Translations under genes and position numbers: made by a program
Notes under the pieces: model-generated
Seen by the model: only the letters and a program-made list of their open reading frames with translations
What the model was told of the DNA's origin: nothing
Database searches by the model: none
Source of the DNA: Atherinomorus stipes
Lineage: Eukaryota > Chordata > Actinopteri > Atheriniformes > Atherinidae
Assembly (NCBI GenBank): GCA_023101725.1
Contig: JALJCO010001448.1
Span: 62,001-126,000 of the forward strand
Length of the DNA stretch: 64,000 nucleotides
Direction: 5' to 3'
In this document: positions 11,461 through 23,333 of the stretch, piece by piece
How the letters are laid out: each line of letters begins with the position of its first letter
Position numbering within the stretch: position 1 is the stretch's first letter

Positions 11461-11836
11461 TAGAGATTCACCGATCCGATACCCTGATATCGGCTCCGAT
11501 ATTGACCAATTAGTTGGATCAGATATCGGATGAACGACGCTGATCCAACACTCCGATCCAGTCATTTCTTTTTTAAAATTAATATCACTATAAATTTTCA
11601 CTTTGCTTTTGTTAATAAATAATATTAAGTACATTTATATCTTTGTTAATTTGTTACTTTTTTTTTTTTTTTTTTAAACAAGGCTAAATGTTTGTCAAGC
11701 CAGATGCCTTCACTCACATGACAAGGTGTAGAGTTCATTCATTCAACAGTAGTATCGGATCGGCATCAGGTATCGGTCGATACGCTCAGCTCAGGTATCG
11801 CATCGGATTGGAAAAAACTGGATCGGTGATTCTCTA
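11461..11836. mobile_element. hAT-type MITE, ends TAGAGATTCACCGATC
   Basis: The inverted ends TAGAGATTCACCGATCCGAT and ...CTGGATCGGTGATTCTCTA enclose about 376 bp with repeated GATATCGG words. The flanks TTTTAAAG and TTGTTAAG match at six of eight bases. It sits in the intron between zxdc exons 5 and 6. Confidence 0.75.
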
Positions 11837-12769
11837 TTGTTAAGACCTTTTTTAAGGCCACTTTGTTCAAATTTAAGACCTTACGTTCAGGAAACGGCAA
11901 AAGCATGGAAGCACATAATTATCGTCATCCAAACACTTATTGCAACTGACTGTGCAAAAACAAAACACAAACATCAAGATACAGTGCGTGGAGTTTAACC
12001 CCTTAAGACCCAAAGTCACAACCACTAGTAGAGACTGTAATATCCCCAAACGAAGAACTAAACTCTGTCAAATGGTTGGGTCACTTAGCGGCACACATTT
12101 CTGGAATGAACGACCTGTAACCGTCAGAGAAACAGATAATTATACGTCATTTAAAAATAGCCTGAAGAACCAATAATGTTCCACCACATACTGACGGCTG
12201 TTACTGCCATTTGGAATTTTAAGATAAATTCATAACTACGTAGATGCCCTTTTATCTGCAAACTTTTGAGGTAAATGTGTTGTCTTATATTCTGTTGTGT
12301 TCCTATATTATGTTATAATAGGTTGTCTATGTATTTAGTCATTTTATTTCTACCGTTTTAAGTCAATTTACCTGCCAAAGGACCAAAGATGGCTGTAATA
12401 ATGCATATTTACATTGAAGGCATATTGCCTGGTCCCTACTTTTAAATAAATGAACTGGGAATTGGGAAATTGGAAATTAGCAACACTGCCCCCAAATTCT
12501 TTACAGAAATTTACAAAGAAAATACAGAAATCTTTTTTATTGTGTCAAAGTATTTTTAAGACAGCTGGATTGTGAATTTAAGGATTACTGTTGATTTTTG
12601 AAGATATTTAGGGCCTTAATTTTGGTAAATTCAAATTTAAAACTTTTCAAGGTTTCACAGATACCCCGATGCGAGAAGTTGTCACCTCCTGTGTGACAGC
12701 AGGGCTGAACAAAAAGCTCAACAGCTCCAGTATATCCTTCATTTCTGCATTCAGAAGCTGGGTCCTGAC

Positions 12770-12940
12770 CTGGACTGAGGTGGTGGCGTTTGAGCATGTG
12801 GCTCTTAAGGCTGCTGCGCGAGGAGAAGTGTTTGGAGCAGTTGGCCACAGGGCAGCGGGTCCTCAGGGTGCTGGCGTCCTGCTTATGTTTCTTTGAGTGA
12901 ATGTAGAGGCTGCTGCGTGCTGAGAACCTGGCATTGCATC
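12770..12940 (-). CDS. zxdc: zxdc coding exon 5, zinc fingers 9-10
   Basis: A 171-bp exon after TTGCTTCCCAG, ending CCAG/GTCAGG. It encodes CNARFSARSSLYIHSKKH, which completes finger 9 begun in exon 4, then finger 10 (CPVANCSKHFSSRSSLKSHM..H). FSARSSLYIHSKKH is identical to the recalled mammalian sequence. The donor splits an aspartate codon that exon 6 completes. Confidence 0.93.
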
Positions 12941-12995
12941 CTGGGAAGCAAGAGACCCAAAACATCACCAACGTAAACCACAAAGTGCTGGACTG

Positions 12996-14314
12996 TAGGG
13001 CTGCTCGATTATGGGAAAAAAAATCATTATCACCATTATTTTGATCAAAACTGAAATCACGATTACTGTATTTTCCGGACTATAAGTCGCTCCTGAGTAT
13101 AAGTCGCATCAGTAAAAAATGCATCATTAAGAGTAAAAAAACAGTCGCACCGGACTATAAGTTGATTGTATTTATTTAAAATAGTGTGATTTTCGGATTT
13201 TTCATATCCAACTTGGTACTGCTAAAAATGACCCAATCCGTCCAATTCCAAAGTTAATGCCTGTAAATGTTCATAAACATCATAATTATGAAGGATAAAT
13301 TGACAAAGTATCTGAAAATAAAGTATTAAGTAAATAAAGTATCTTTGATTTAAAAAAAAAAAAAATACAAAAAAAAAAAAAAAAAAACATGAATTTCCCC
13401 CTGGGGGTCAATAAAGTATCTTTGATTTGATTTGATTGATAAACATGTTTTTTGAGGATTTGTTCCACCGCACAGGCAGTACCAGCCAGATGTCCGACAT
13501 GAGCTCCTCTCACTGAGGGTTTTTTGCCCATGGAGCAGAATATAGTTATAGTCACAAGCCTATAGCGTCCTCTTTTGACATTAGACGGTAATATTTACTC
13601 CTAGGCTCATGTCTGTCAATAGGAATTAATACTTAAAAATATGTTAAATTGTATATGTTTTGGTATATAAGTCGTTCCACAAGCAACCAAACTATGAAAA
13701 AAAGTGTGACTTATAGTCCGGGAATTACGGTATTCAAATTATTATTTTTTTAGTTACAAAATGCATTTATTTGACCTTTTTTCTCTTTCAAGCAACACTT
13801 CATTGATAATTTATGGAAAATGTTCAAACTGAACATAAATATAGGCTACAAATATGTACCCATATAGCTGTTCTGAATATTAAATATTAATATAATATAT
13901 TAAATGAATCAAAAAATATACTTTGAGCATTAAATAAATGCAAATATAAAAAAAAAAAAATATAAAAGGAAAACATAAATGTATCCAAAATAAATAATGC
14001 ATCCAGCTGTTCTGCAGTTTCTCTATATTTGAAAAATAAAATAAAAATTCCTAATTATATATGAAAAAATATATACCCGAAAAAAAACTTTGTTGAGCTT
14101 TATTGCAATGCTAGAACATACCAAATCTAACATTTTTGTTAATGACCCAAACATTGCCTGGGTGGAAGCCACTGAAATTAACTTTAACTTAATAACTTTC
14201 AGAAATTGTGTAAAAAAAAATTAGGAAAAAACAAAAAACATTTCAACTCGATTACATAATGTTTGACACCAAAACTGTAATCATGATCAAATTTCGATTA
14301 ATTGCACAGCCCTA
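12996..14314. mobile_element. hAT-type MITE carrying a nested second MITE
   Basis: The ends TAGGGCTGCTCGATTATG and ...CGATTAATTGCACAGCCCTA are inverted. The target duplication CTGGACTG is exact (12988-12995, 14315-14322). A separate element (13066-13730) lies inside, which accounts for its length relative to the sister copy at 14523-15077. Confidence 0.9.
13066..13730. mobile_element. nested MITE with ACTATAAGTC ends and TA duplication
   Basis: The inverted ends are CTGTATTTTCCGGACTATAA and ...TTATAGTCCGGGAATTACGG, with TA on both sides (13064-13065, 13731-13732). Removing it restores CACGATTATT, the sequence at the same place in the sister hAT copy (CACGATTATTTTC near 14590). It contains A-rich tracts and a CCCCCTGGGGGTCAATAAAG segment typical of a retroposon 3' end. 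Confidence 0.82.
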
Positions 14315-14522
14315 CTGGACTGAAAATTAATAAGAAAAAAACAATTGGCATCTTTAACCCTTAAAATGTAAAGCTTTAAGTGAAACTCTACACAAGCAAT
14401 AAAGGAGTAAAACATCCAAGGGGAGAATGTTTTTTTACAGACACTGTAAATGTCTGGAAAACCTCTGTAGATCACCTAAAGGGTTAACTATCCATCACAA
14501 TCCAACCCACAGAGTTACAAAC

Positions 14523-15077
14523 TAGGGCTGCCCGATTGTGAAAAAAAATATTTATCAGGACAGGATTATTTTGGCCAATACTGAAATCACGATTATTTTC
14601 TAGTTACTCGATGCATTAATTTAGCATTTCTTTGATAAGGTTTCTAGCATTGAAAATAAATATAGGCTACAAATATGTTCCTTACAGCTGTTCTGCAATG
14701 TATAAAACAACAATGAATGAATAAAACAAATATACTTTGAATATTAAATTAATGCGAAAAACATAAATATATCCAAAATAAACGATGTATCCAGCTGTTC
14801 TGCAATTTCTTTATATCTAAAAAAATAAAAGAAATATACTTATTTATATTAAAAAAAACATCCCTAAATAAACTTTGTTGAGCTTTCGTGCAATGCTAGA
14901 ACATTTTTGTTTATGACACCCAATAAACTGCCTGGGATAACCTCAGAATAACTTTTAGAAATTGTGTCAAGAAAAATGGCCAAAAAAAAGAAGTTTCAAC
15001 TGGATTATATGAGTTTGGAGATTGTTTGACACAACAATTGAAATCACGATCAAATTCCGATTAATTGCACAGCCCTG
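14523..15077. mobile_element. hAT-type MITE, sister of 12996-14314, uninterrupted
   Basis: The ends TAGGGCTGCCCGATTGTG and ...GATTAATTGCACAGCCCTG match those of the copy at 12996-14314, and the interior is colinear. The flanks TTACAAAC and TTCCAAAC agree at seven of eight bases. Two sister copies in one 2.3-kb intron of zxdc. Confidence 0.85.
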
Positions 15078-15199
15078 TTCCAAACTACCGTTCCTGAGAC
15101 ACTGGTGATGGCATAAGAGATACTTTTCAGGGTTAAACATGTTGTCTGATGACACAGTAGTGAATAAATAAACCAGGAAACAGCGCCCATCTTGTGTAC

Positions 15200-15330
15200 C
15201 TTCTGCGTGGCACTGAAAGGGTTTTGTGCCCAGGTGGGTGATGCTGTGACCCTTCAGGTGCTCCGCCCTGGTGAAGGACTTCCCACAACCTTCCTCTGTG
15301 CAGACAAAGCGACGGTCATCATCATGTTTC
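15200..15330 (-). CDS. zxdc: zxdc coding exon 4, zinc fingers 7-9
   Basis: A 131-bp exon after GTTTCTCAG, ending GCAGAAG/GTACAC. It encodes KHDDDRRFVCTEEGCGKSF then TRAEHLKGHSITHLGTKPFQ. The RAEHLKGHSITHLGTKPF run is identical to recalled mammalian ZXDC. It covers the last histidine of finger 7, all of finger 8 and the start of finger 9. Confidence 0.95.
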
Positions 15331-15440
15331 CTGAGAAACACACACAGACACAAACCCTTTACTCAGAGACGGAACAGGGACGTCTCTTACAGTCGGCAGC
15401 ATCGAACTGTTGGCAGTTCGGCGTGTCGACGATCTCTCAC

Positions 15441-15519
15441 CGTTTATGGCGAAGCAGCTTGGACATGCTGGTGAAGGACCAGCCACAACCCTCTGAGTCA
15501 CACACAAACGGCCTCTCGC
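15441..15519 (-). CDS. zxdc: zxdc coding exon 3, zinc finger 7
   Basis: A 79-bp exon between CTTCCTGCAG and CG/GTGAGA, entered two bases into a glycine codon. It encodes ERPFVCDSEGCGWSFTSMSK then LLRHKR, matching recalled mammalian GERPFICDSDSCGWTFTSMSKLLRHRRKH. The final CG pairs with the first G of exon 4 to make arginine. Confidence 0.95.
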
Positions 15520-15520
15520 C

Positions 15521-18215
15521 TGCAGGAAGAAGACATGAAGTTTTAACTCCTGCTGAGGATCGACAACTCACAGTGCGGTGCGCTGGAAACCAGTTCAGAC
15601 CAGATATTTCTAGTTTTCAGTAACCCTTTGCCGGTTTGGGACTCGCTGAGCCTGTGATGCAGCAGGTGGAGGAATAAAACAGCAGGTAAGGTGTTGTAAT
15701 GTACAGAACATCTGCAGCCGACCTGCCAACCAGTGTCAGCTGTTAACATCTGTTTCCCTTCTTTCTTCCTCTATCATCATAAAATGCATCTGAATGCAAC
15801 TGAATTCCCCAAAAGCCGTTCTACTTTCCATGTTTTTCTTTATTTCTCTTATACAGTAAACAGCTCAGAGCTATAAGCTGAAATAATGCTCATTAAAGCT
15901 GCACGTTAACCATCAGCCAATGAAGTAAAACTGGGATCAGGCTGGAGTCCATCCTGTTGCTGACAGAGACAGGGAAGCAGGAGTTCAGGACCAGCAAAGC
16001 CTTCTCTGCTGGCCTAAACGCTATCACAAGCACTAACCTACATTTACACAAACTCTAATTTCATTTTCTGCAACTGCATTAATTTATTCCCAACAATCCA
16101 TGGTCATAATTTCTCAGCATTTTTCTTGGTGGCGCTGCTTCCATGTACATGGTTGCTATATGTAGATTTTTTTTTTGTCCAATCATATTTCAGCTTCTTT
16201 GTGTTGCCATGTCAATCTATGTATTAATCTATGTACTAATCACATATTGTGGCAATCTGCACTTATCGATACACTTGGATTTAAAGTTTTTATGACCACA
16301 CTGGCAGCAGGAGGAGGATGGGAAACGGACTTGGTCTCAGACTTACTGGAAACACTCTCAAGGCAGAAGTCTGTACGTTTGAGTCTGTCAGATGATGTTG
16401 CAGTTTGGGATCAGCAGCATTACAACATTAAAATCAAGACATTTTCCACATGATTCTATCCCCATTACTACATCGTTAATCAATGCTGACATCCCTGCCA
16501 TGTCATGCTGCTCTCCTCCTCAGTAATCAGCCTTATTTAGCCCACCTGTCTTTTACCCAGTTTACCCAGCTCTCTCCAGTCGCCTCCTACCTGACATATC
16601 ACTGAAAGCCACTGCAAGTCAAAGTCCAGCGTTCTTTCATGTATTATTCTCCATGTTGCTGACCACGTTTATGTGCCTGGTTCTGACTGACCCCTTCACA
16701 CTTCTGACCTCCAGGACCCTGACCTGTGCTTGGTTCCTGGACCTCCCTTCGCTGAACCCCTTGTGAATAAGTAGCCTGCTCTCTGCACCGTTCTGACCAG
16801 TTTCCTGAACTTTGACCAAACCTCTGGATTTACAGACTGGTGTGTTTGACTGAAACACTGTAGAAAATATGGGCATAGTATCAGGTTACGTCTGAATAGG
16901 GGAAAGTGAAGCCAGTTGGGTGTGTCCGACTGTCGCCATCTTGCCGTGTCGGATGTGTCGTCACCCCCGCACGATACTAAAATAGACAAGCGCGGCCTCG
17001 GGGCAAATGGTTGACAGCCAGCGTACTCTGGGCTAAATGCTAACTGAGCTAACTGGAAACTAACAGGAAATAACGAAGATTAGCCTCCTGAGCGGTGGGA
17101 TAAAGGTAAGACATGTTTGGACTTGCTATCAACTGCTAAAAACTACTATTTTGCTTCTATTTTGCTGCAGATTGAGACCTTACTGAGAGCAAACAAGGAG
17201 CCACCGGTCAGCAGGCCAACATCCAGCCCACCACATGTCAATCAAAAGGACACGCCCCTAATTATGTGTAATTTCAAGATTACATAACATCTAAACAGAT
17301 GTTATAAAAAAATTCACATCCCTCACAGTTGACATGAAGGTAAACTTGACCTATTAAACCTTAAATGATTTTTTGAACCAGGCTGTAAACAAGTTTATTT
17401 CTGCTGTAAACATGTTTATTTCTGCAGTGAAGTTGGCGTTTTTAACATGGGAGTCTGTGGGGATTTGCTGCAGTAATCTTTTTTTTTTTTTTATCCAGTT
17501 CTGAGAACTGGAGCAGAGAGTTGCACTGGTTCGTATTTTCATACTGGGTTCACACCTTCTTGTGTGATTAAACTCGCTTGCGTTTCCTGTTTATGTGCTC
17601 AGCAACAGTTTCACTTTCATGGCCATCTTCAGCTACACTCATCCTCAGGATTACAAACTACTGTATACAAAAACCATTTTAATCATTCTCTGTCTCCAGA
17701 AGTCATCAGAACCAGGTCTCTGACTGCATGGATCATGTTGGTTATCTCCATCCACCTCTACCTTTTAGTCAAACTCAATACCTCTAACAAGCAAACCTAC
17801 CAGTGACATCTGACCTGAGTGTCCTCCATATTTCCCAGTTTAACCTGAGGATGAGGAAGGTACTGATCCAAGTTTCAGATGTTCTTGGTTCTCAAAAGCA
17901 TGTTGGCAGCTAAGCTGGAGCAGCAGATTTTATCTGGACATCTTCAGTAATTAGAAGTTTGGTCCATGTCCAACCTTCTAAACCCCAAATATCTCCAGAC
18001 AACAGAAACGTAATCATGTTCATGTTTGACGTCTGCTACAGCTACACTTCCTGAACTTTCTCCATCCATTTCCAGTTAAAAGTTTCCTGCTGGACCATTT
18101 CACAATGTTTAAACTGGTGTTTGTGAACCAGTACACCCCCCAGCGCAAGGCAACTGCATTTCTTTATCTTTGCTTTTGGGTTGTCTTGGTTAGCAACCAG
18201 CTTACAGATGCATTA
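15521..18215. other. zxdc intron 2, 3' part, no assigned feature
   Basis: No coding exon is needed here because exons 2 and 3 join in phase. I see no clear element ends between about 15521 and 18215. Short AT-rich and T-rich runs occur, for example near 17480. The GC-richer block at 16900-17230 resembles repeat DNA but has no boundaries I can define. Confidence 0.5.
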
Positions 18216-18223
18216 CCACCAAG

Positions 18224-18671
18224 TAGGGCTGGATGATATGGAACAAATATATCACGATATATTTGTTTTAGATGACAATATACAATATATACACCGGTAT
18301 TTTTACCCTAATTTGCCTGAGTGTTTCAATTCATATCAAACACGTGTTTTTTTTAGTAATGAAACATGTTTAGCTCCACTTCAGTGATGGAACTGACAAA
18401 CACTGATTAGAAATGATAAAAAAAAAAATCTAAATAATTCAAGATAGTTGGCTGATCATTTATGATTTCTTTGTAGAAGTCTTGGGAAGGATGGTCTTCC
18501 AGACAGACAGTTTAAATAATCAGGTGACACCTTTGTTGTCAGAAGTTCGTTGAGGTGCAGCCGGGTCATTAACGAAAAAACAAAACAGAAACATTTGCAC
18601 AACTAATATCAAGATAAAACGGGATATGTAAATAACACCTCTCTCTCATGTGAATATATCTTCCAGCCTTA
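18224..18671. mobile_element. hAT-type MITE, 448 bp, perfect 8-bp duplication
   Basis: The ends TAGGGCTGGATGATATG and ...ATATCTTCCAGCCTTA are inverted. The duplication CCACCAAG is exact (18216-18223, 18672-18679). AT-rich interior with no reading frame of note. It lies in the intron between zxdc exons 2 and 3. Confidence 0.88.
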
Positions 18672-18951
18672 CCACCAAGTGGACTGGAGTGTACTCATAC
18701 ACAGCTGGTTCTGCATGTAGGTGGGCTGGGAATGTTTCACGCTCATCACCAAGGTTAACATGAATTCAATCGCCATCTATGAGATTATTTTACCGCTCAG
18801 CTTTAGCCACAGTTACAAAATCAGGACTTAATAGAGCAGGGTGAGAGAAACTCTTCACACATCCATGAGTTGACATGTAGTCATAAGGTGCTGCTTTTCA
18901 GTCCCAGTTTCTGATGCATTTGGCCATTTGACAATACAAACATGAAAATAG

Positions 18952-19292
18952 TAGGGTTGCCATGATAAGTCAATTAATCGTGATTACGCCGACTACCAAA
19001 ATACTTGGTGATTAAGTTAATAATCGACTAATTGTTTTTAAACTTTGTTTTTGCTCTCAAAATTGCTACTGTACCTTCAGCTGCACGTCTGCTCAGCTTT
19101 TCTTGAATTGTATCGACATAAATAAACACACACTACCAGTCAAAAGTGTGGACAAGTTTTTCCATTACATTCGATCAGAAAGTTTCCAGACTTCTGACTG
19201 GTTAGTAAATATGCAACAATTTACATACGATCTGATTAGTCGACTAATCGGTAACTAGTCAATTATCATAATAATCATTTGTGGCAGCCCTC
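18952..19292. mobile_element. hAT-type MITE, 341 bp
   Basis: The left end TAGGGTTGCCATGATAAGTC and the right end ...ATTTGTGGCAGCCCTC are inverted. The flanks GAAAATAG and AAAAATAG match at seven of eight bases. The interior repeats AATCGACTAAT-type words in both orientations. Confidence 0.82.
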
Positions 19293-19893
19293 AAAAATAG
19301 GAGCAGCTTTAGTAGAAATGTAGCTGTATTGACATAGTACGCCAAACTTAATATGAAATCATGCAAAATCCTGAAAGCTTGGAGTTTGTACAGTTTTCCC
19401 AACCTTGGTCTATCAGAGTTGTGTCAAGTCTGTAGTCCAGCTCCAAAAACGCGATCTGGGTGTGTTAGTCTGCTTTTCAGAGTGCATTTTATGCCATTTT
19501 GGGTTGAAAAAAATTGTATTTGACATCTCTTTTTATAGAGAGCTGGATTAAAACAAATCATCCCCATTTCTTTTAGTAGTGTTTTCTCTCCACTTCCCTC
19601 CTTCCTTTTAATGCATGTACGCCAGTCCTAAACAAAACAGAGATCGACTGTTACTAAACAGATTTCTAAGAAAGTGATCCACAGGACACACACATGCCAG
19701 ATAGAATGTGGTGTGTGTGTGACAGTCATATGACTGAGTGATGACTTCTTTATCTCCTTTATAGAGAACAGTGGCCTGAATACCAGCGATTGTAGAACCA
19801 GACCAGGCTTCCTTGGAGCCACCACTGACTGTGGCTTCGTGCTCTGATCCGCAGCTGATTTCATCATCACCAACACATCCTCCATCTGCTTAC

Positions 19894-20046
19894 CCGTGTG
19901 ACTCCGCATGTGTATTTTGAGGCGACAAGCTTTGTCGTACGTCTTGTCGCAGCCTGGGTAGGTGCACGTGTAGTGACCCGTTTCTCTGAAGTGGGTTCGG
20001 TTGTGGGAGAAAAGGGCACTGAAGGTGATGAAGGTCTTCTCACAGC
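19894..20046 (-). CDS. zxdc: zxdc coding exon 2, zinc fingers 5-6
   Basis: A 153-bp exon after GTCCTGAACAG, ending ACGG/GTAAGC. It completes finger 5 (CEKTFITFSALFSHNRTHF) and encodes finger 6 (CTYPGCDKTYDKACRLKIHM) plus the RSHTG linker. This matches recalled mammalian EKTFITVSALFSHNRAHF and YDKACRLKIHLRSHTG. Phases agree with exons 1 and 3 through split glycine codons. Confidence 0.95.
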
Positions 20047-20234
20047 CTGTTCAGGACAGAGAAAGGAGCATGTTGGAGGTTTTTCTCCAGAGTTTTCATA
20101 GCAAAAACAAAAAAACAGATGGATCTGTGATTTTTTTTTTTAAATAGAAAAAGTGAGATGTACACTGAATGGATCTGTGACCAGGTTCAATTTGACATGG
20201 CGTCCCTTCATCTCCCATGTTGAACAGCTAACAA

Positions 20235-20330
20235 TTAGGGCTGCATGATTAACCTTAACCGCATCGATATTGAGGTTTAAACTACTGCGATAACCTAACC
20301 TCATGCACCTGAGGTTTGTTTTTTTTTCCC
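20235..20330. repeat. left end of a hAT-type MITE, right end not found
   Basis: TAGGGCTGCATGATTAACC has the same terminal motif as the other hAT copies in this gene. I could not find the matching inverted right end within about 1.2 kb, so the copy is truncated or heavily diverged. Confidence 0.45.
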
Positions 20331-20349
20331 CGTCTGACATTTGAGTGAC

Positions 20350-21925
20350 AAACCTATTCACCAATCAAAATGGTTGAGCCCCACGTTCCTGGCTTGCTGG
20401 CCAATCAGAAATGGTGATGGAAAATGAGCCTGTTATGCACTACACCGACACCGGCTGCAGTCAGCAGCCAACAACGAACAGTGCACGTGTACCTCGCGTT
20501 GCGTTGCGAGCTAAATGTTTTCATGGTGACTGGTTATCTACATAAAAATGGCTGAACGAACTTCTTCAGTAACGGGACAGGAGCAGCTGGTAACAGTGAT
20601 GGAATAATGGCGTTAAAAGAAACGGCACTAGAGGAGGCGCAGTGATACGGTTACACCTGGACACACTCGTCATGCACTGCAGACTGGAAGATGTTCGTGT
20701 GGAGCCTCTGCAAAGCGCAGAGCAGCGGCGGTGGCGACGTCACCATCCTGACAAACGCGCACGCGTATGAATCCAGTTAATAAAACAGCAACAAACAAGT
20801 GATGACGATGACTGATGAACTGTCAGCAAACACGACTCATCGCGCGCAGCTGAACACAGGTGCACACAACCACACACAGACACACACACACACACTAGAG
20901 GCGCGGCAACAGTGAATCCAGAGAAAACGGGAAGAATTATAAACTGGAATCTCAAACGCGAGTTTTCTCTCAGAGATAAAAGACACGAACAACGTGAAAT
21001 GCTCATTGAAACTACGTGTTTGTACATGTTGGCTGTAAGTTGTTATAACCACGACCTGAAGTTCCTCTCAGACATCCGTGAGTCTGTTAGTTATTTATTC
21101 CATTTCATTCATTAGTGAGATCTGATAATCACTTTGATCAGGAATAATTCAACACAGAGATTAAAGATAAATGGGAATATTAAAAAGTAATAGAATTATT
21201 ACTTTTCCAAAGCAATTATTTATTTTTACAAAACTAAAGTTCCATTATAAACGCTGCTACTTTTGAGTGAAGGAGTAATTAACTATAGTTGATCACTTTT
21301 GTAGTAATCACAAGACATTGAACAAACTCAATCACTGTGTAGTTTTTATTAGAGATTTCTCAGGTTCAGCATCAGACAGATGCAGGAATGGATGCTGGAC
21401 ACATAAATCGTTTTTAAAGTAGATTGTTGTTGTAAAAGTAACTTTTACTTTTGTGCAGGAATCTCTGAATCAAATAAATAAAGCCCCTAAGAGACAACAG
21501 TGAAATTATACATTTAGTAACTTAATGGGTTAACGTGCGGGTCAGGTTTGACAGGGAGAGCCGCGGTTAGTGGGTCTCGGTTTGGGTTCGGGCGGATGCA
21601 GGCCGGTAAAACCTGTGTAGAACTCTGATGTGCATGTGGCTGCACGCCAAGTGGTGGTTGACATGCCCAAACAAGAGGAGGAGGCAACTACTTTTTAAGC
21701 TTTTGACAGACGGATTAATGCACAATAAGCAGCCGTTTCCTGCATCATGAACGTCTGACAGACTACCCAATGACATTTTTGTCCAGTCTCGTCTTGTCAA
21801 CAAAAATTCACACAGGTCTCGTCTCTATAATGACTAAAGCATGACATGTTTAGCTCATCGTTTTATTATCGTCATGAAAAAAAGGGCGTCAACTAAATGA
21901 TTTGGTCATTGTTAACGAAAACACA
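20350..21925. other. zxdc intron 1, no assigned feature
   Basis: Contains a short CA repeat (20870-20896) and an unassigned GC-richer block at 20500-20800. I see no exon and no element ends I can pair. Confidence 0.45.
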
Positions 21926-21929
21926 GTGG

Positions 21930-22254
21930 GGCTCCAAGGCTAAAATTTTGTTGTGCAACACTTTGAGGCAGTTTTCTGTAATGTTCAAAAATACTTCTAC
22001 ACCTGTTGACAGGTATGTTGGTCCACTGGTCATGGGAAAGGTGTTCTAATGTGTCTGGGACAGTTTTGTTTGTTTGTTTTCTTTAAATTATTTTTTCTGA
22101 CCACAACTTAAAAGCAATATCTTATTTCACAAATATAATTTTGTAATTTTCTTATTTATTATTAGTTTTTCTTTTGTTTCTTGTTGTTTGAATTACTGTT
22201 GTGAGTTTAGCATTTTCTTTAATTGGAGGATATGAATAACTTTGAGGAAGACTG
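21930..22254. repeat. CAGTC-family element, truncated copy
   Basis: Matches the right part of the element at 22604-23103, including GGGGCTCCAAGGCTAAAATT and the end TTTGAGGAAGACTG followed by TA at 22255-22256. The left terminus is missing. The copy lies about 350 bp from the full copy and in the same orientation. Confidence 0.7.
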
Positions 22255-22603
22255 TAACTCCCTCCTTCAGGATGACAGAGCCAGGATCATGACAGAATCT
22301 GGGAGTGGAGAGGATGACGGACCTGCTGTACTGACCAAAAACAACCGTGCTGGCTGAGGGAATGTGATACCGTCCCACTGCTAAATGTGGCCAGACTGGT
22401 GACCAGCATGAGGAAGAGGTGCCAGCTGTTGTGGCTGAGTGTGGGTATTCGTCACTAGTGAGGTCCTTGATAGCGGAAAATAAATAATGTGCAAAATTGG
22501 CCAGCACGTGCTGATTTTTTCCCTCTTAACGTGGGAAACTCAGGACCAGAGTGAACAGTATCAAAACATTTCAGGGAACTTAATTTATTTGGGAAACTAC
22601 CTA

Positions 22604-23103
22604 CAGTCGTCTTCAAAATTATTCAAACCTGCTAATTAAAGGAGAAAAAAAAAAATCAGCTGTCAGTGAAATAAGCTGAAACTGACTAAAGCAATAATGA
22701 ATAAAAAAAATCTATGAAAATCATTACATTGATTTTGAATTGTGGTTCAAAAATGTTAAAAACAAACAAAAAGTAAAACAAGTAAACAGGCATGATGGGG
22801 CTCCAAAGCTAAAATGTTGTTGAGCAACACTTTGAGGAAATCACTGCAATCAGCTGTTTTCTGTAACATTCAAAAATACTTTCACTGTTCATGGGAAAGA
22901 TGCTCTTATATGTCTGGGACAGTTTTTGCTTGTTTATTTTTTAAATAATGATTTTCAACTACAATTTAAAAGCAATGATTTATTTCACTTAATTACAACT
23001 TTGTAAATTTTCCATTTATTATTAGTTTCTTGTTATTTGAATTACTTTTGTGAATTTAGAATTTTCTTTAATTGGAGAGTAAAAATAATTTTGAGGATGA
23101 CTG
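22604..23103. repeat. CAGTC-family miniature element, complete 500-bp copy
   Basis: The ends CAGTCGTCTTCAAAATTATT and ...AATAATTTTGAGGATGACTG are inverted repeats, with TA on both sides (22602-22603, 23104-23105). No transposase frame. It ends about 230 bp from zxdc exon 1 on the intron side. Confidence 0.85.
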
Positions 23104-23333
23104 TACATGTGTAGCTGTGTTGTTTAATCTACCATTGCACCGTTTCCTTCTTTTTCTTTATTTTCTAACATAATATTTGTATTTTGTTTATTCTTCAAAC
23201 TAATTTCTGGTGTCTTGCTTTGTGTCTTTTCCACTTTTTTCTTTCCGTGAGCTTTTAATCTTTGTTTCACTCTCGTCCACATAACTTTGATTATTGTAAA
23301 TGCACTTCATAATAAAATGGATGCTGACGTTAC

